Source of the DNA: Reticulitermes lucifugus | Lineage: Eukaryota; Arthropoda; Insecta; Blattodea; Rhinotermitidae | Length of the DNA: 26,491 nt | Reading direction: 5' to 3' | Assembly: GCA_026260175.1 (NCBI GenBank) | Contig: JAKCWW010003157.1 | Location: 13,220-39,710, forward strand | Part shown: positions 9,460-20,564 of the stretch, in pieces | Numbering within the stretch: position 1 is the stretch's first letter | Layout of the letters: each line of letters opens with the position of its first letter | The notes under the pieces: model-generated | Told to the model about the DNA's origin: nothing | The model's input: the letters and a program-made list of their open reading frames with translations, nothing else | Databases searched by the model: none | Position numbers and translations under genes: made by a program

Positions 9460-11655
9460 AATGAGTCTTATGTACAAGTTTAAGATCTCCCAACAGTCTA
9501 TATCTGCAATTACAGTATTTCACAAGTAGCCTATGTGAAGACCATCGATGCACTACAACTTCTCAACCTTCCAAAGACAACCTGCATGCAGATCTGCAAT
9601 ATTCACACTCAGTCTCGTGTTAAATCTTGATTACTTTCTTAACCATCACTCCACTCCCTTCTAGATGAGAAAATTACTCTTTGCCATTTAGGATAACACG
9701 TTTGGAGGCACTAGGAACTTTACACTGTTATAATGAATTCAACTGGTTTCCTCCTCCTTAATATAGGCCTCCCTCACACTTATTCACCACCATGCCACAC
9801 AGTTCTCATTGTTAGTCCTACAACTTTTGCAAGGTTCACAATTTATGCTACTCAATCATGTATTTTTAAGTTTATATCATGATTGGAACACGTGCATCTG
9901 AGTACTTTTACTGAATTTACAACTACACTTCCTGTAGGATTGGAATTTAGCATATGTATCACACAGAAACAGACGTCCCGTGGTATTCGCACTGCTACTG
10001 AAGATTGACTGTCAAAAACTACAGACAATTAAAAGCTTTGTGATAGCATGGGTGAGGCCAGCTCACGGAGTATGATGCAATAAGGAAGCCAATAGGAAGT
10101 GACCAATGACATGGGCCACATAAGCTATATATCGTCTTTTGTGATGTGCTCACTACTTAAGCACATCAAATCTGTCACACAGTTAAACAATTTACCAAGT
10201 TTTTAACTGTTGACTTTCAAACAATATTTAATGTCCATTATACGGGTATGTTTCTGCTCTATCTCTGTGCCAAATTTCACAGTCCCAGCTCCATTCATTA
10301 GTTATCATGACCAAACCAAATGCTAACAAGAAATTTGGCATAACTGCCAAATTGTTACCTTATATTCTATAAAAACATTAGCTTTACAAAAAATGTGCAT
10401 TTTTCCAAGTCTGTTACTATACACCATTCAAGACCATAAAGAAAGTGGTGTCTGTCATCCATCCATCTGTTCATTTATGCCAAGTTAACATTAAAAGGCC
10501 AGGAATTGTGCTGACTAAATGAAAAATTGTATTGAAGTTTGTGTTCTATTTAATATCAAGTTACAAAAATCAATCAACATATTGAACAGAAATCTGTACA
10601 GTTTCAGAAATAAATTTAAAAAAATGTGTGGAAGACATTATTAAATCACTAAATACATACTGTCAATGTGACCTATATACACCAGACATTAACCATGATT
10701 ACCAGGCTCACACATTTAACATGACGGCTCCAATCACTGCTGGAACAGTCTGAACACATAGTTTTGAAACGAGCATCCATGCACTTGCAACATGGATCAG
10801 GTTCCATATTTTACCACTGTAATATGATAAACCAGCTAGTTTCATAAGTGTGATTCAAAAGGTGTTCCAGCAATATCAGAGGACTCATGTTAACAGTGTG
10901 GGCCTGGCTAACGTGGTTACCACAAATACTTCCCGCCTGGTATACGAGCACTGAAATGCATTCTTCTAATTACAGAGATTACAGATCTTAACAAGTTACA
11001 TTCATACAAAACTAAGAACCATTAAAACTATTTATAAATCAAATTCACATTTATATTCATCACACTATTTTTTATGTATAACTGACTGATCTGAAAACAA
11101 CACAACAGTCAAATTTCTACAAACTCCCAAAATTTGTTCATTTTATGTAATTTCATTAAAAAGTTGTTTATATACATGTACAACTATTAAAGAACCTATG
11201 AAGAAATTTATCACCATGTTGCAGCACTGGCAGTGAATCATGATGATATATTTTATCAGACAGTTTATGTTAATGATTTACAGCACAAGCACTGCATGTC
11301 CAATTCACAATGTTCAGTAAATTGATATGAAAAATGCACCAACATGATGTTCTACTATGACAAACAATGTTTCTAAAATCGTTAATCCATCACCATGCCT
11401 AGACTTGCAGTATTTGTGTATTTGTACCATGTTTAACACTCAAGGACACACAGTACCTCAAAATTAACCAAAAGTGGACAAACAGTGTTCATGTTTCCAA
11501 CCACTGACATATCTAACGGTTACTATGGGCAAATTAAAAGCTGCATCTGTCTTGTTAATAAACAGTGAAAAACGTGGTAAATTTTAAAGTACAGCCTGTT
11601 AAAGGAGAATGTGTCACAGGATTTTAACAGGAAAAACATTTTAAATTATTAATGT
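9460..11655. other. Gene-free AT-rich stretch
   Basis: No coding signal on either strand. Noted inside: two CCAAT motifs (10089-10093 and 10103-10107) about 20-35 bases before a TATATAT (10126-10132), and a hairpin with 8-bp arms GATGTGCT / AGCACATC (10143-10150, 10160-10167). Otherwise it looks unique and AT-rich. Confidence 0.5.
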
Positions 11656-11661
11656 CACAGG

Positions 11662-11932
11662 TATGGGGGACAGGAGAGGTGCAGCAGGGTTTTGGTGGGG
11701 AGACCTGAGGGAAAGAGATAACTTGGAAGACCTAGGCATAAATGGGAAGGCAATATTAAAATTGATCTTCATGGAGTGGGATGGGGAGACATGGAATGGA
11801 TTGATCTGGCTCAGGATAGGGACAGGTGGTGGTCGCTTGTGAATGCAATAATGAACCTTCAGGTTCCATACAATGCGGGGAATTCTTGAATAGCTTAGGA
11901 CCCGTTAGCTTTTCCGGAAGGACTCAGCTCCA
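11662..11932 (+). pseudogene. LINE (non-LTR retrotransposon) ORF2 C-terminus, degraded
   Basis: The frame from 11662 reads [11 protein letters not shown], stop, [16 protein letters not shown], then [18 protein letters not shown] and [12 protein letters not shown], ending in a stop at 11887-11889. This is the recurrent tail GKRP-GRPR-RW-D-I--DL ... AQDRD-WR-LV-A of LINE polymerases. An internal TAA at 11719-11721 replaces Pro. After a one-base frame change the sequence continues [17 protein letters not shown], which I recall from termite and cockroach LINE-derived peptides. The related minus-strand copy at 15601-15725 is the same family. It is not functional. Confidence 0.75.
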
Positions 11933-11947
11933 TGGAGTTAGATACAA

Positions 11948-12005
11948 GAACAGGTGATCCACTTACATAATAGTATGTAAAATTATGTAAGAGGATCACC
12001 TGTTC
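11948..12005. repeat. Near-perfect hairpin, 24-bp arms
   Basis: The arm 11948-11971 (GAACAGGTGATCC...) pairs with 11982-12005 (...GGATCACCTGTTC) with one mismatch in 24 and a 10-base loop. It begins just after the LINE tail, so it may be the 3' end of that LINE or a MITE inserted there. Confidence 0.8.
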
Positions 12006-12220
12006 TCATATTATATTACTCTGCTTTCTTGTATTGTATTTCAAACAGACCTGAAGACCCCACTGGTTACTCTGACTCAATAACTCACATCAAAACAGTT
12101 ACAATAGGAGCTCTGAATACTAATTTTAAATGATCCATAACCGTGCATTGAGTAATTAGGTATGATATTAAAACCAACAAATGCATGTAAGTGTATGAAA
12201 GTGTATTATACACAATATAT

Positions 12221-12266
12221 ACCTCCTACATGTTTTGGCCACTCATGTGGCCATCTTCAGGGAGGT
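12221..12266 (-). ncRNA. Hammerhead-like structured motif, copy A
   Basis: Minus strand: ACCTCC, then CTGAAGA, then TGGCCAC-ATGA-GTGGCCA, then AAACATGTA, then GGAGGT. The outer stem has six perfect pairs and the inner stem seven. The layout matches a type I hammerhead with a tiny helix III (C-AU-G) and cleavage triplet GUA. Deviations: G12 of the GAAA box is A, or is taken up in the stem, and a U follows the CUGANGA box. Self-cleavage is therefore doubtful. Confidence 0.4.
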
Positions 12267-12344
12267 GCATTATAAAGAATACGTACATCGAAATATTACA
12301 GAATTTTTAAAAATTTAAAAATTCAATGTGTTTGTTATATGTGA

Positions 12345-12545
12345 TGAATGTCTGCAACCCAAAGGACAGTACGTATTTCCAGCACCTGCTTTAAACATCA
12401 GGGAGTGAAAACCTAGTATTAACTGCAATGCAGTGAACTAAAATGTGAGGATCCCAACACACAGCAAATTGAAACAGCAGCGAGTGCTGTGGTGCCTACT
12501 GTCAACCCAATTTGGTCCAAGTTCAGAGTGATGCAAGTTGCTGGA
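12345..12545. repeat. Dispersed repeat of unknown family, copy 2
   Basis: Same orientation and same order of blocks as 4915-5110. It starts about 80 bases after hammerhead-like copy A, so the two may belong to one element. Copy 1 has no such motif in its flank that I can see. Confidence 0.5.
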
Positions 12546-12549
12546 TGAA

Positions 12550-13300
12550 ATAATGTCTGTGTATTATCAGAAAAATTGTCAAGACAGTAAGCTAGTTATT
12601 TACGCATTACTGACAATACAGCATATATCTATTTACATATGTAATGCCAATGTTTCACGGTTTGATTCTTTTCTACCTGAAGGAAGGGTAAGATGACAGT
12701 TATGAAAGTGTATGTTTATTACTGTTTGCAAACCTGTCTTCCAGCTGGTTCATCAGCTATTGTTTTGTTTTTGAGGGTGCACAATAAAGGTAATAATTGT
12801 ATTAAAAGCAGGTGAAACATAAGGTCAATTTGCACCATGCACATTTTCTCCAGGCAATAAAATGACACTGACAGTGAGAATGAACAAAACAGAGAAAGCG
12901 TACATCATTCACATTCAGGAAGAATCATCTCTTACTTGTTAATTTTGAAGTATACCATGTATAATGCAACATGTCTACAAATACTGGCGCACTTAACAAA
13001 TGGTGTGGCAAGCAATACAGTTTTATAGAATCTTCACATGATGCAAATTCTTGTCATTCTTGCAACAAGTGAACACAGTTCTGTGGCATTTAATAAAACT
13101 TCTGACCTGTCTATAAAAATAAGCATCACATGGCTCATAATGAGGCGTAACTTTAGGCAGAATTTTGCTTGCCAAATTTGGACCTGTTACAGTGCCATTC
13201 TTGCACTTCCCTGAAAAGTGTTCTCAAAAGTGAGTACAGAGTGTTATTTTGTCAATTATACAGCATTTTAATATTAGACATCCCCATTGGTATGTACATG
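12550..13300. other. Gene-free AT-rich stretch
   Basis: No coding frame with recognisable content, no repeat seen more than once in the window, and no structured RNA recognised. Confidence 0.4.
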
Positions 13301-13305
13301 CGAAA

Positions 13306-13403
13306 GTATATTTTCCTCTTATCAGTAGTACAGTCACAACCAACACATACACGTGCATGTATGTGTTGGTTGTGACTATACTACTGATAAGAGGAAAATA
13401 TAC
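13306..13403. repeat. Near-perfect 45-bp-arm hairpin
   Basis: The arm 13306-13350 (GTATATTTTCCTC...) is the reverse complement of 13359-13403 with one mismatch (13331 C against 13378 A) and an 8-base loop ACGTGCAT. No target-site duplication is evident. It could be a young MITE, a template-switch palindrome, or a long-hairpin small-RNA precursor. Confidence 0.85.
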
Positions 13404-13739
13404 ATCATTTGCACTATACTGGATTTATGATCCAAGTATGATCAAGGAGATCTATTTGCTTTAAGATGTTTGGATGCAAAGAAATACAAACAGAAACTAA
13501 TACAATCAAATATTGTACGAAGCCCATACTAGGCTAAAAAGTTAAACTTGATGCTTGTATCTACAACGCTACATTTCACGACATGTTACTTATTAGTGAA
13601 CAATAATCTTCAATGCACCAACAACTTTTACAAGACATACTTCAACATACTGCATCAACATGTGGTAGTTCAAATAATAATGGTTTTTAATGAACATTTT
13701 AACAACTGGGCTTGTGCATTTTAAGTGTTAAATGTGTTC

Positions 13740-13781
13740 CCCCCTGAAGATGGTTTACTAGTGCACCGAAACATATCGGGG
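13740..13781 (+). ncRNA. Hammerhead-like structured motif, copy B
   Basis: CCCC, then CTGAAGA, then TGGT...ACC, then GAAAC-AUAUC, then GGGG. This copy keeps both the CUGANGA and GAAA boxes. The inner stem is short (GGU/ACC) and the helix III G is A, so it is unlikely to cleave well. Confidence 0.4.
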
Positions 13782-13994
13782 TTCATGTAAACTGATTGCA
13801 TATTGTGTTTTAACATTGTGTACAAGTTGGTGTTAATATATATTGTTGTAAAATACTGTACAATTTTAACCTAATTTCAGTAATTGTTTAATATCAAATA
13901 TTGATATTTTAACTACTCAATTTGTAATGTATCACTTGCTAAGTACAATTGACAACAATATGTTTAGCAAAAAATGCTCCTTTGCATCAACAAT

Positions 13995-14037
13995 CTCCCT
14001 ACAGATGGATATTATTATTAGCCAAAACATGTTGGAG
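13995..14037 (+). ncRNA. Hammerhead-like structured motif, copy C
   Basis: CTCC, then CTACAGA (box mutated), TGG...CCA, AAACATGTT, then GGAG. It is 214 bases downstream of copy B in the same orientation. The G5 and G12 equivalents are lost, so it is a decayed copy. Confidence 0.35.
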
Positions 14038-14039
14038 AA

Positions 14040-15600
14040 GTAATGATATACATGTTAACCAACAGGTATGCAATTAGCTGGAAATAAATATAGTCTTACT
14101 GGATTACATGTGGTAAGCAACAGAGTTTCTTTCTTGGTTTTCTTGGTCATTTCTAAATACAGGGTCATGAACTACTTGGTTTTATTGCTTCCTACCGGAC
14201 TATTTTAACCCCACAAAGTTTAAAATGAATCAGAGAGGACCTGATTGTCCATCCCCTTGTTAGTCAAAACTTTTGATGGCACTTCAATATGAATTTCTAA
14301 GTCGCATTTTTTTTATTTATACATGTACATTATGGACATTCTGTAATATGATGGACAACTGCTCCTCCTTCATATTCTGACAAAGACATACTCATGTGAT
14401 TACAAGTATCTTGTTGCATATAAAGTTATCAGGTAACAAATAAGAGCACTCTGTGGAAAGATAATAGTCTTAAACAACTTTGTATAATCTTATCTTGTAG
14501 AAATCCGAAGGACAAATTCTGTTACAAACATACAACTTGGCAGCCATCAGATAAGAATTGTAACTTGGATGACATCAACACACCAACAGTTTCAACAAGA
14601 AAGGAGGTTATCAGCTACATTATCATCTCTCAGACAGAAAGTAATCAAGAGCCTTTCATTTCCAGCCTCTTGTCTCCCTTTGTTTTGAACAAACTGTCGG
14701 TTGCAAATTTTAGCAAATGTCCTTCTAGGAGTCAGGTAGTGGCTCTCAATATGATCCAGGTTTGAAACTCTATCCTACATATGCTTTGGATTCAGCAGTC
14801 CAGTGAGACTGTAGAGTTCTCCACTGCCCCACTATAATCTGGTATTACACATGTATATGAGAATTGTACCAAGGCTACAGAAAGATGCCCACTTGAGAAG
14901 TAATGATGCCTGAGGTCCCCCCCCCCCTCCGATTCATGTTCTGCACCAGCCCCTTGAGAAATGTCAAAGAATGTAAAGAGCAAAGAGACAGCACTCAACA
15001 CACAACTACGATGTGGTGATTAATTCATAAGTTGGTGGCAGTAGGTTTGGACATGAAGAGGAAAATGACAACACCAAAAAGTTAATCATGTATCACGATG
15101 GTACTATTACCTGATGTTTCACAGCCATATTCTAATAGTACAATTCTCAGTGAAGATTACTGTACATTAACAGCAAGACAGCTGGGACAGAATTAATAAA
15201 TTTTATTTACTACAATAATTCACACTTTCTTAGTAGCAGAAATTTGGAAATATTAAGACAATTATGCTATTTTTAAACACAATAAGCACAGACACGGTGG
15301 CAGTGGTTTATAACTTTGATGCCATGTCTAACAACAACAATTTTCTGAATTATGTAAAAAACCATAGCCATTACACAAACATATCCATTAGACAACAAAA
15401 AACCATACAGTAGCAAAGAGAATGTCCATATCACAGTCAACAATTACATAATTTTCAATTTTCCAACCCTCAATCTGCATGAAGTTACATATCAAAGGAA
15501 GCAGAAATACATTAATGCATTCTGGAAGTCCTGTGTAAAAAAAAATGCATTTAAAACTAGCATTCTAATAATAGAATATTAAGTTTCAATACCAAAACCT
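14040..15600. other. Gene-free AT-rich stretch
   Basis: Nothing coding. A run of 11 C lies at 14917-14927. No other feature recognised. Confidence 0.4.
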
Positions 15601-15725
15601 TTATAGCCTGCCACCACCCATGATCCTGAGCCAGTCTGATCCACTTGCTATCATCATAACCATATTAATATTATCCTCCCATCTTATTTTTGGTCTTCTG
15701 AGATTCTTCCACCAAAATTCTGTAC
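15601..15725 (-). pseudogene. LINE ORF2 C-terminal remnant, minus strand
   Basis: The minus-strand frame ending at the TAA 15603-15601 contains LRRPKIRWEDNINM, the G-RPR-RWEDNI-MDL motif of LINE polymerase tails. The DNA also aligns with 11690-11845: TTTTGGTGG.., GATCCTGAGCCAG.. and CACCACCC.. are shared as reverse complements. The AQDRD-W segment is largely destroyed. Confidence 0.6.
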
Positions 15726-15759
15726 GCATTCCTCATGTCACACATTTGTGCAACATTTA

Positions 15760-15807
15760 CAGCCCATTTTAAATCCTTTTAAATGGGCTGGAACTTTATG
15801 AAGTTCC
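15760..15807. repeat. Two adjacent hairpins
   Basis: CAGCCCATTT / AAATGGGCTG (15760-15769 with 15781-15790) is followed, sharing its last base, by GGAACTT-TATG-AAGTTCC (15790-15807). Both stems are perfect. They lie just beyond the 5' side of the minus-strand LINE remnant. Function unknown. Confidence 0.6.
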
Positions 15808-15983
15808 ACAATGGGTCATAAATGCTTTCTGCACCACTCCAATTCTAAAGTAATCAAATAACGTTATATTATACTCAAGATTACTAGATTTCTAAATTTT
15901 ACCCTTCATATACTATTCTGAAATGCTGGACCACTCACTGACATTAGCTGTCTTACTGGACCTGAGTAGATGCCTCCCCACTC

Positions 15984-16021
15984 TTTCAATTCAATTCAAT
16001 TCAATTCAATTCATTTCAATT
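15984..16021. repeat. (TTCAA)n microsatellite
   Basis: Five to six units of TTCAA, then one imperfect unit. Pentanucleotide tails like this can mark the 3' end of a LINE (here on the minus strand), but no body is recognised next to it. Confidence 0.8.
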
Positions 16022-16024
16022 TTA

Positions 16025-17485
16025 TTTCATCCCTTTGACAACAGCTTGTATAGGATACATCAATATTTCTATTTTATTCTAAAATCTATATGTGAATTCT
16101 CACATGTGTCATCTGGGGACAGAAGCAGATCTGCTTTACAGAACACTGCATTTGGTTAGGAATACTGCGGAGTGAGCAAAGTTCACACATTCCATTATAC
16201 TATACCATTCTTCATAATTTACAGCATTAATAATACAATTAAGCATCATCTACATAGATATAACAACATTCAAAAAAAATATATATATATAGAAAACAAA
16301 ATGTTCTGCACTGTTAAGATCTTTTATCTCATCACAACCTTTGTTAAATGCACACACCTGAATAATTTTTCAACATGTCTGAGCATCATATGCAGACTAT
16401 CTTTAATCAGTTTCCCAAGCATGGGAAAATCCAACATTCCTAAGGCATGGCAAGTCGGGCTGAGAGCTGTGTCATCATGCCTGCACTGGAACGTTGAGAC
16501 ACTAGCCCAGTTGCATGTTGTGTCTCACACACAACAGGTCGGTGCATTTGAGAAATGTTCTCTGTTGAGCAAATCGTTCATTTGCAATACTTATGCAAAC
16601 TAACATGCACGGTGGAAAACATGTCACCAAGTTTTGTAAACAAAATACCATGTCAACAGCGCTATGTAAAAGAACAGTACACAGAATGGTGAAAACAATG
16701 GATCACAGGTTCAGTGCTGGACAAAAATAAAATACAAAAACTTGTTTTTCTTGGATATGCATTGTTGATATTAAGGGGCAATGTAAACAAGGAAAGTAAT
16801 GGGTACTGGTGTTACAAAAATCCCCATACAGTTCGTGAAGTTTCCATTATATCATCATGAAGTGCAGTGAGTGCAAGCAAAATCATAGGGCCCATGTTTT
16901 TTTTGAAAAAGCTATTTCTGACCATTATGTTAAATGGAATCCAGGCACCATTAAAAGGGATTAACAGAAGAAGAAAAAATGTAGAAAAATCCACTTTGTT
17001 TGCAAGAATTTGACTATTTTGAGGAGAATTTGTTAATACTTCAAGGTGAAAGTTCCACCATGTGCTGAGAAGTATGCTCAGAAGGTGCAAGGTCTGGTTA
17101 TGAGCTGAAGGGTGGCACTTTGAGATTCTACCATGAAATAAAGTAAGTTGAACTGCAGGGTAAATATGGGCTCTAAATTCCTGGCAGATGCAGGATTCAT
17201 ATGCAATAAAACTCCAGCAACAGTAGTTGTGCTGAGGGAAAAGATTTAAGATACACTCTATATAACAAATACGCTACTTGAAAGCTGTCATGCACTGGAC
17301 AATCCTACTGGAAAAAGACCTCACAAATTTTTGAACCAACAATTTACAGAACTGTGGCATTATTATATTTATTTTTTTTTTCAGTAATATTCCAATAAGA
17401 CCAATGGCACAATGTATCCATAGTGTATCTGCTAGAATGGTATAATCTGTGACTCTTTATAACAGACTGTATGTAGCTGTAGTTA
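16025..17485. other. Gene-free stretch
   Basis: Contains an (AT)n run at 16279-16291 and short frames (the longest is 143 codons at 16172-16603) with no recognised domain and low-complexity starts. I see no splice-flanked coding exon. Confidence 0.35.
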
Positions 17486-17487
17486 AG

Positions 17488-17575
17488 AATGCAAGGAGCT
17501 ATACCTCAACCTCATCATATCTTCTTGTCATGATGTTTAATTAAGTAAAAGGACAACTTTACTTTTATCTTTTTA
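17488..17575 (+). repeat. SINE tail remnant, copy 3
   Basis: AAGGAGCTATACCTCAACC ... AAAAGGACAACTTTACTTTTATC matches the 3' part of the 5447-5765 SINE (GGAGCTATACCTCTACTCC ... GGGACAACTTTACTATTTTACC). Confidence 0.45.
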
Positions 17576-17579
17576 AACT

Positions 17580-19655
17580 AAACACAGAAACACTGAACTT
17601 ACCTAATGGAATTAAGGCCTGAAATTTAGAGAGAAATTTCAGCAAAGATTACATGAAAATTTAAATGAATGACTGAGGAATACTTTATTGCCATAAGCAC
17701 ACTGTCTAAAAATGAAAAATTTTAAAAATGTTATCTTATCAAGTAGAAAGTCCCATTCCATTAACTTTTGTTCTTAAACTTGTGACTGTCACATCAAAAA
17801 ACTGATGCCAAGTACATACAACATTATAATATAAAATGCCTATCATCATTAGAATGGTACAGTATTCAATGCTTTATTAAGAACAAGCAGAAGTACCCAT
17901 TCTTTGCCCAGGGTACGGCTGCTTTACTTGTCCACATCACAACACACAGTAGCTAAAATTTTAAAGGAAGATTTAGGAAATTAAAAGTTTATCAACATAA
18001 TTAAAAAAAGAAAGACGAATGGGAATAAGGATTCAGACAGCATCCACAACCTCTATTACGTTACTTCACAGTGGCAGAACAGCTGTGGCTGCGGCTGCCA
18101 TACATATTGGCTACCAGAAAAGTACAAAGTAAATTTCATAATATCTCTGTGTGTTCTGTACTAGGTCTGCAGCAGGAAACAAAAAACACAGAAATCCACA
18201 GAAAAGATACAAATATGTATACATATACACGTGTGTTAAATAAAACTGTTTAGAAAAGTGAATAGTTCATATGTGTTCTATGATGAACAAAACTTTCATT
18301 TACACTTATACAATCTGTAACTCTGAACATCATTAACAATGGTGAACTTTACTTTTTCTTTAGCTGACACATTCATATCTAGAGGAATATGCTCCCTCCC
18401 CCCCCCCTCTCCTTTTTAATGGGGGTATGTAGAGGAAGTGAAACTAAACCACTATATTCCACAACAATGCTAACATGTAAAGCCAGCTGTATGGCTTGCA
18501 TGCACTATTGTTATTTAAAACTGACAAAGAGATAGTCTTTTGAATGAACCTGTGTTCCATTCTACTTCAGTAATATTAATAAAACTCAAGATATGTACAA
18601 TGTACTGGCTATCTTTGGTTGAGTATACATGCTACATTAATACAGCTCCAGTAATATTTGGAAGCCTGTTAGCAAAATCTGCACCACAAAATATTGCAGA
18701 CAAGGAAGACATGACATGTATAACAGTGCCTTCAACATTTAACATCTACCACTAATTGTCTGGACGGAATTAATACATGAATATGTTTGAAGTACAATGT
18801 TGTATCAAAAATACTTTCTCTTTATACCACACCTTAAAATACTAATCCTTAATAAAATATTTGGCATCCTTCATTACATTAAAATGTAAAATGGGTTTCT
18901 GAACTTGTAATCATATTTTTGGCAGTATCTAATCATTTACACACAGGTAATGAAAATATATCTAAAAGTTCATCCTATATTTATTAAAATATAGCTACAA
19001 TGTGTTAACCTTTCTTTCTTTCTTTCTTTCCTTTTTAAGACTTCTGTCACAGTGTCAAGAGTGAACAGAATAAAGTTTGAGACCCATATTTCTGCAATAA
19101 TCTCAAATCAGATATCTTAAACCATTTAACAGTTCTTACATTTTTCTCACAGAGAAATATATTCTAGAATTTGGTTTCGTTCTTTTCAGAAAACACTACC
19201 ATGACTTAGCAAAATACTGTGAATACCATATGACTGTGGCATACACAATACTGATCAAAAATAAAGTGAATGAGCTTTTGTGGGCAGAACTGAAGGTTAA
19301 AAGAGTTAATTCAATTTACCAACTCATCTCCTCTAAGTGATTGCACTCCTTCCATCTGTAGAAGCAATTCTAGTACTTACAGAAATCTCTTTCCATTTAA
19401 GGGCCCTGTTAGTTAGGGAAACAAAAAGTGGCATCTTGTGCCAAATTCAGTCAATATAATATGTTGAAAACCAGTGAAAACTTACACTTGCATGAACATC
19501 TTTTTTAATGTGTGTGCTACATCATATGGCAGCATCACATCCTGTTAAAAGTCACGTGGTACTTGCCATGCACAATGGAAAGTTCACAAATTACCATTAT
19601 TCTGGCTGCTTGAAATTTAGCACAAAAGTATGCCACTTACATTGATGGCTGACCA
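17580..19655. other. Gene-free AT-rich stretch
   Basis: Holds a run of 10 C (18398-18407) and a (TTTC)n microsatellite (19010-19030). No coding or repeat family recognised otherwise. Confidence 0.4.
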
Positions 19656-19656
19656 T

Positions 19657-20560
19657 TACATGAAGCGGTGATAAAGTAAAGCCTCCTAATTTTTTTCCTT
19701 AAGAGGACCACATGTAGCAGTACAAACTGAACTGCATTCAGTTCATTGAACTTTCCTGCCCCATGGGGCCAAATTTTAAACTTCTGCCACTACACGGCTC
19801 TGAATTGTGCTTGTAAACATGGAGGAGTGTAACGTAAGTATGTCAGTGCAAATAAAACAGCATGCACTGACAAGAGTTCCTGACTGTAGAAAAAATACCT
19901 CTGATCAACATTCATCAATGAACAAAAGTTGTTTATGGAGAGGAATGTCACAAAGGATCACCAGCACTGAAAAATTTCAAGACTGAAGTGTCTGCTGGCA
20001 AAGTCATACTCACAGTTTTCTGGGATGTTAAAGGCGTGGTGGATACAGAATTCATACCTACTGGCACAACCACTAACTTTGGGTGGTACTGGGAAACACT
20101 GAGAGAGCTGAAAACACTATTTCGAAGAGTTCGTCCTCCCACAGAGCAGCCTCTCCTTTGATATGACAATGCCTGACCACGCATAACGTCAAGAATTCAA
20201 ACCTCGGTTTTAGTCTTGGATCAACCACCATATGGCCCCGACTTGGCACCGTCAGATTTTCATGTCTTTCCCAAACTGAAGGAACATCTTAGAGCACATT
20301 ACTACCTGCTGGATGATGAAACAAGACAACAGTTAAGTTATGGTTCCATCATCAGATGCACAATTCTATCATGACAGACTTACAAAGTACTTGAACATTG
20401 GGAAAAGTGTGTAAACTATGAACGTGATTATGTGGAGAAATAACTGTATAGAGCTGAACAATAGAGTTCAAGAAGGCTAACTGTTTTGGTTTTACTGAAA
20501 TATGTATACCAATGTCCATACACAAAATTATGAGGCATTACTTTTCAGCACACCCTCATG
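19657..20560 (+). mobile_element. mariner-family DNA transposon, defective
   Basis: The 5' end (CATGAAGCGGTGATAAAGTAA then GCCTCCTAATTTTTTT, 19659-19698) and the 3' end (reverse complement CATGAGGGTGTGCTGAAAAG, then TAATGCCTCATAATT) are diverged copies of one terminal inverted repeat, as in mariner elements. The element is about 0.9 kb against the usual 1.3 kb, so it has lost internal sequence. It contains the transposase remnant described separately. The 5' end follows TA, the target site of mariner; the 3' flanking TA is changed to TT. Confidence 0.7.
19979..20440 (+). pseudogene. mariner transposase pseudogene
   Basis: The C-terminal half of a DDE transposase that cut and pasted the element. 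In frame: SAGKVILTVFWDVKGVV, then, after a stop, YDNA with the second catalytic Asp, a stop, and PPYGPDLAPSDFHVFPKLK with the third Asp. Further on come LEHWEKCVNYERDYVEK and a stop. Only 24 residues separate the two Asp, where mariner has 34, so about ten residues are deleted. The N-terminal DNA-binding half and the first Asp (near GDEKW) are missing; a possible start ATG at 19819 leads into unrelated-looking sequence. Several stops make it inactive. Confidence 0.75.
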
Positions 20561-20564
20561 TTTC

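Noticed and set aside
9998-10019. CTGAAGA-TTGAC-T-GTCAA-AAAC, a possible sixth hammerhead-like copy
   Set aside because: The loop is a single base and there is no outer stem, so it is probably chance or too decayed to count.
16172-16603. 143-codon frame on the plus strand
   Set aside because: Biased, AT-driven composition, no domain and no splice context; likely a chance frame.
17885-17935. Possible minus-strand SINE fragment (reverse complement contains TAAAGCAGCCG)
   Set aside because: Only about 11 bases agree with the SINE body, which is too short to call.
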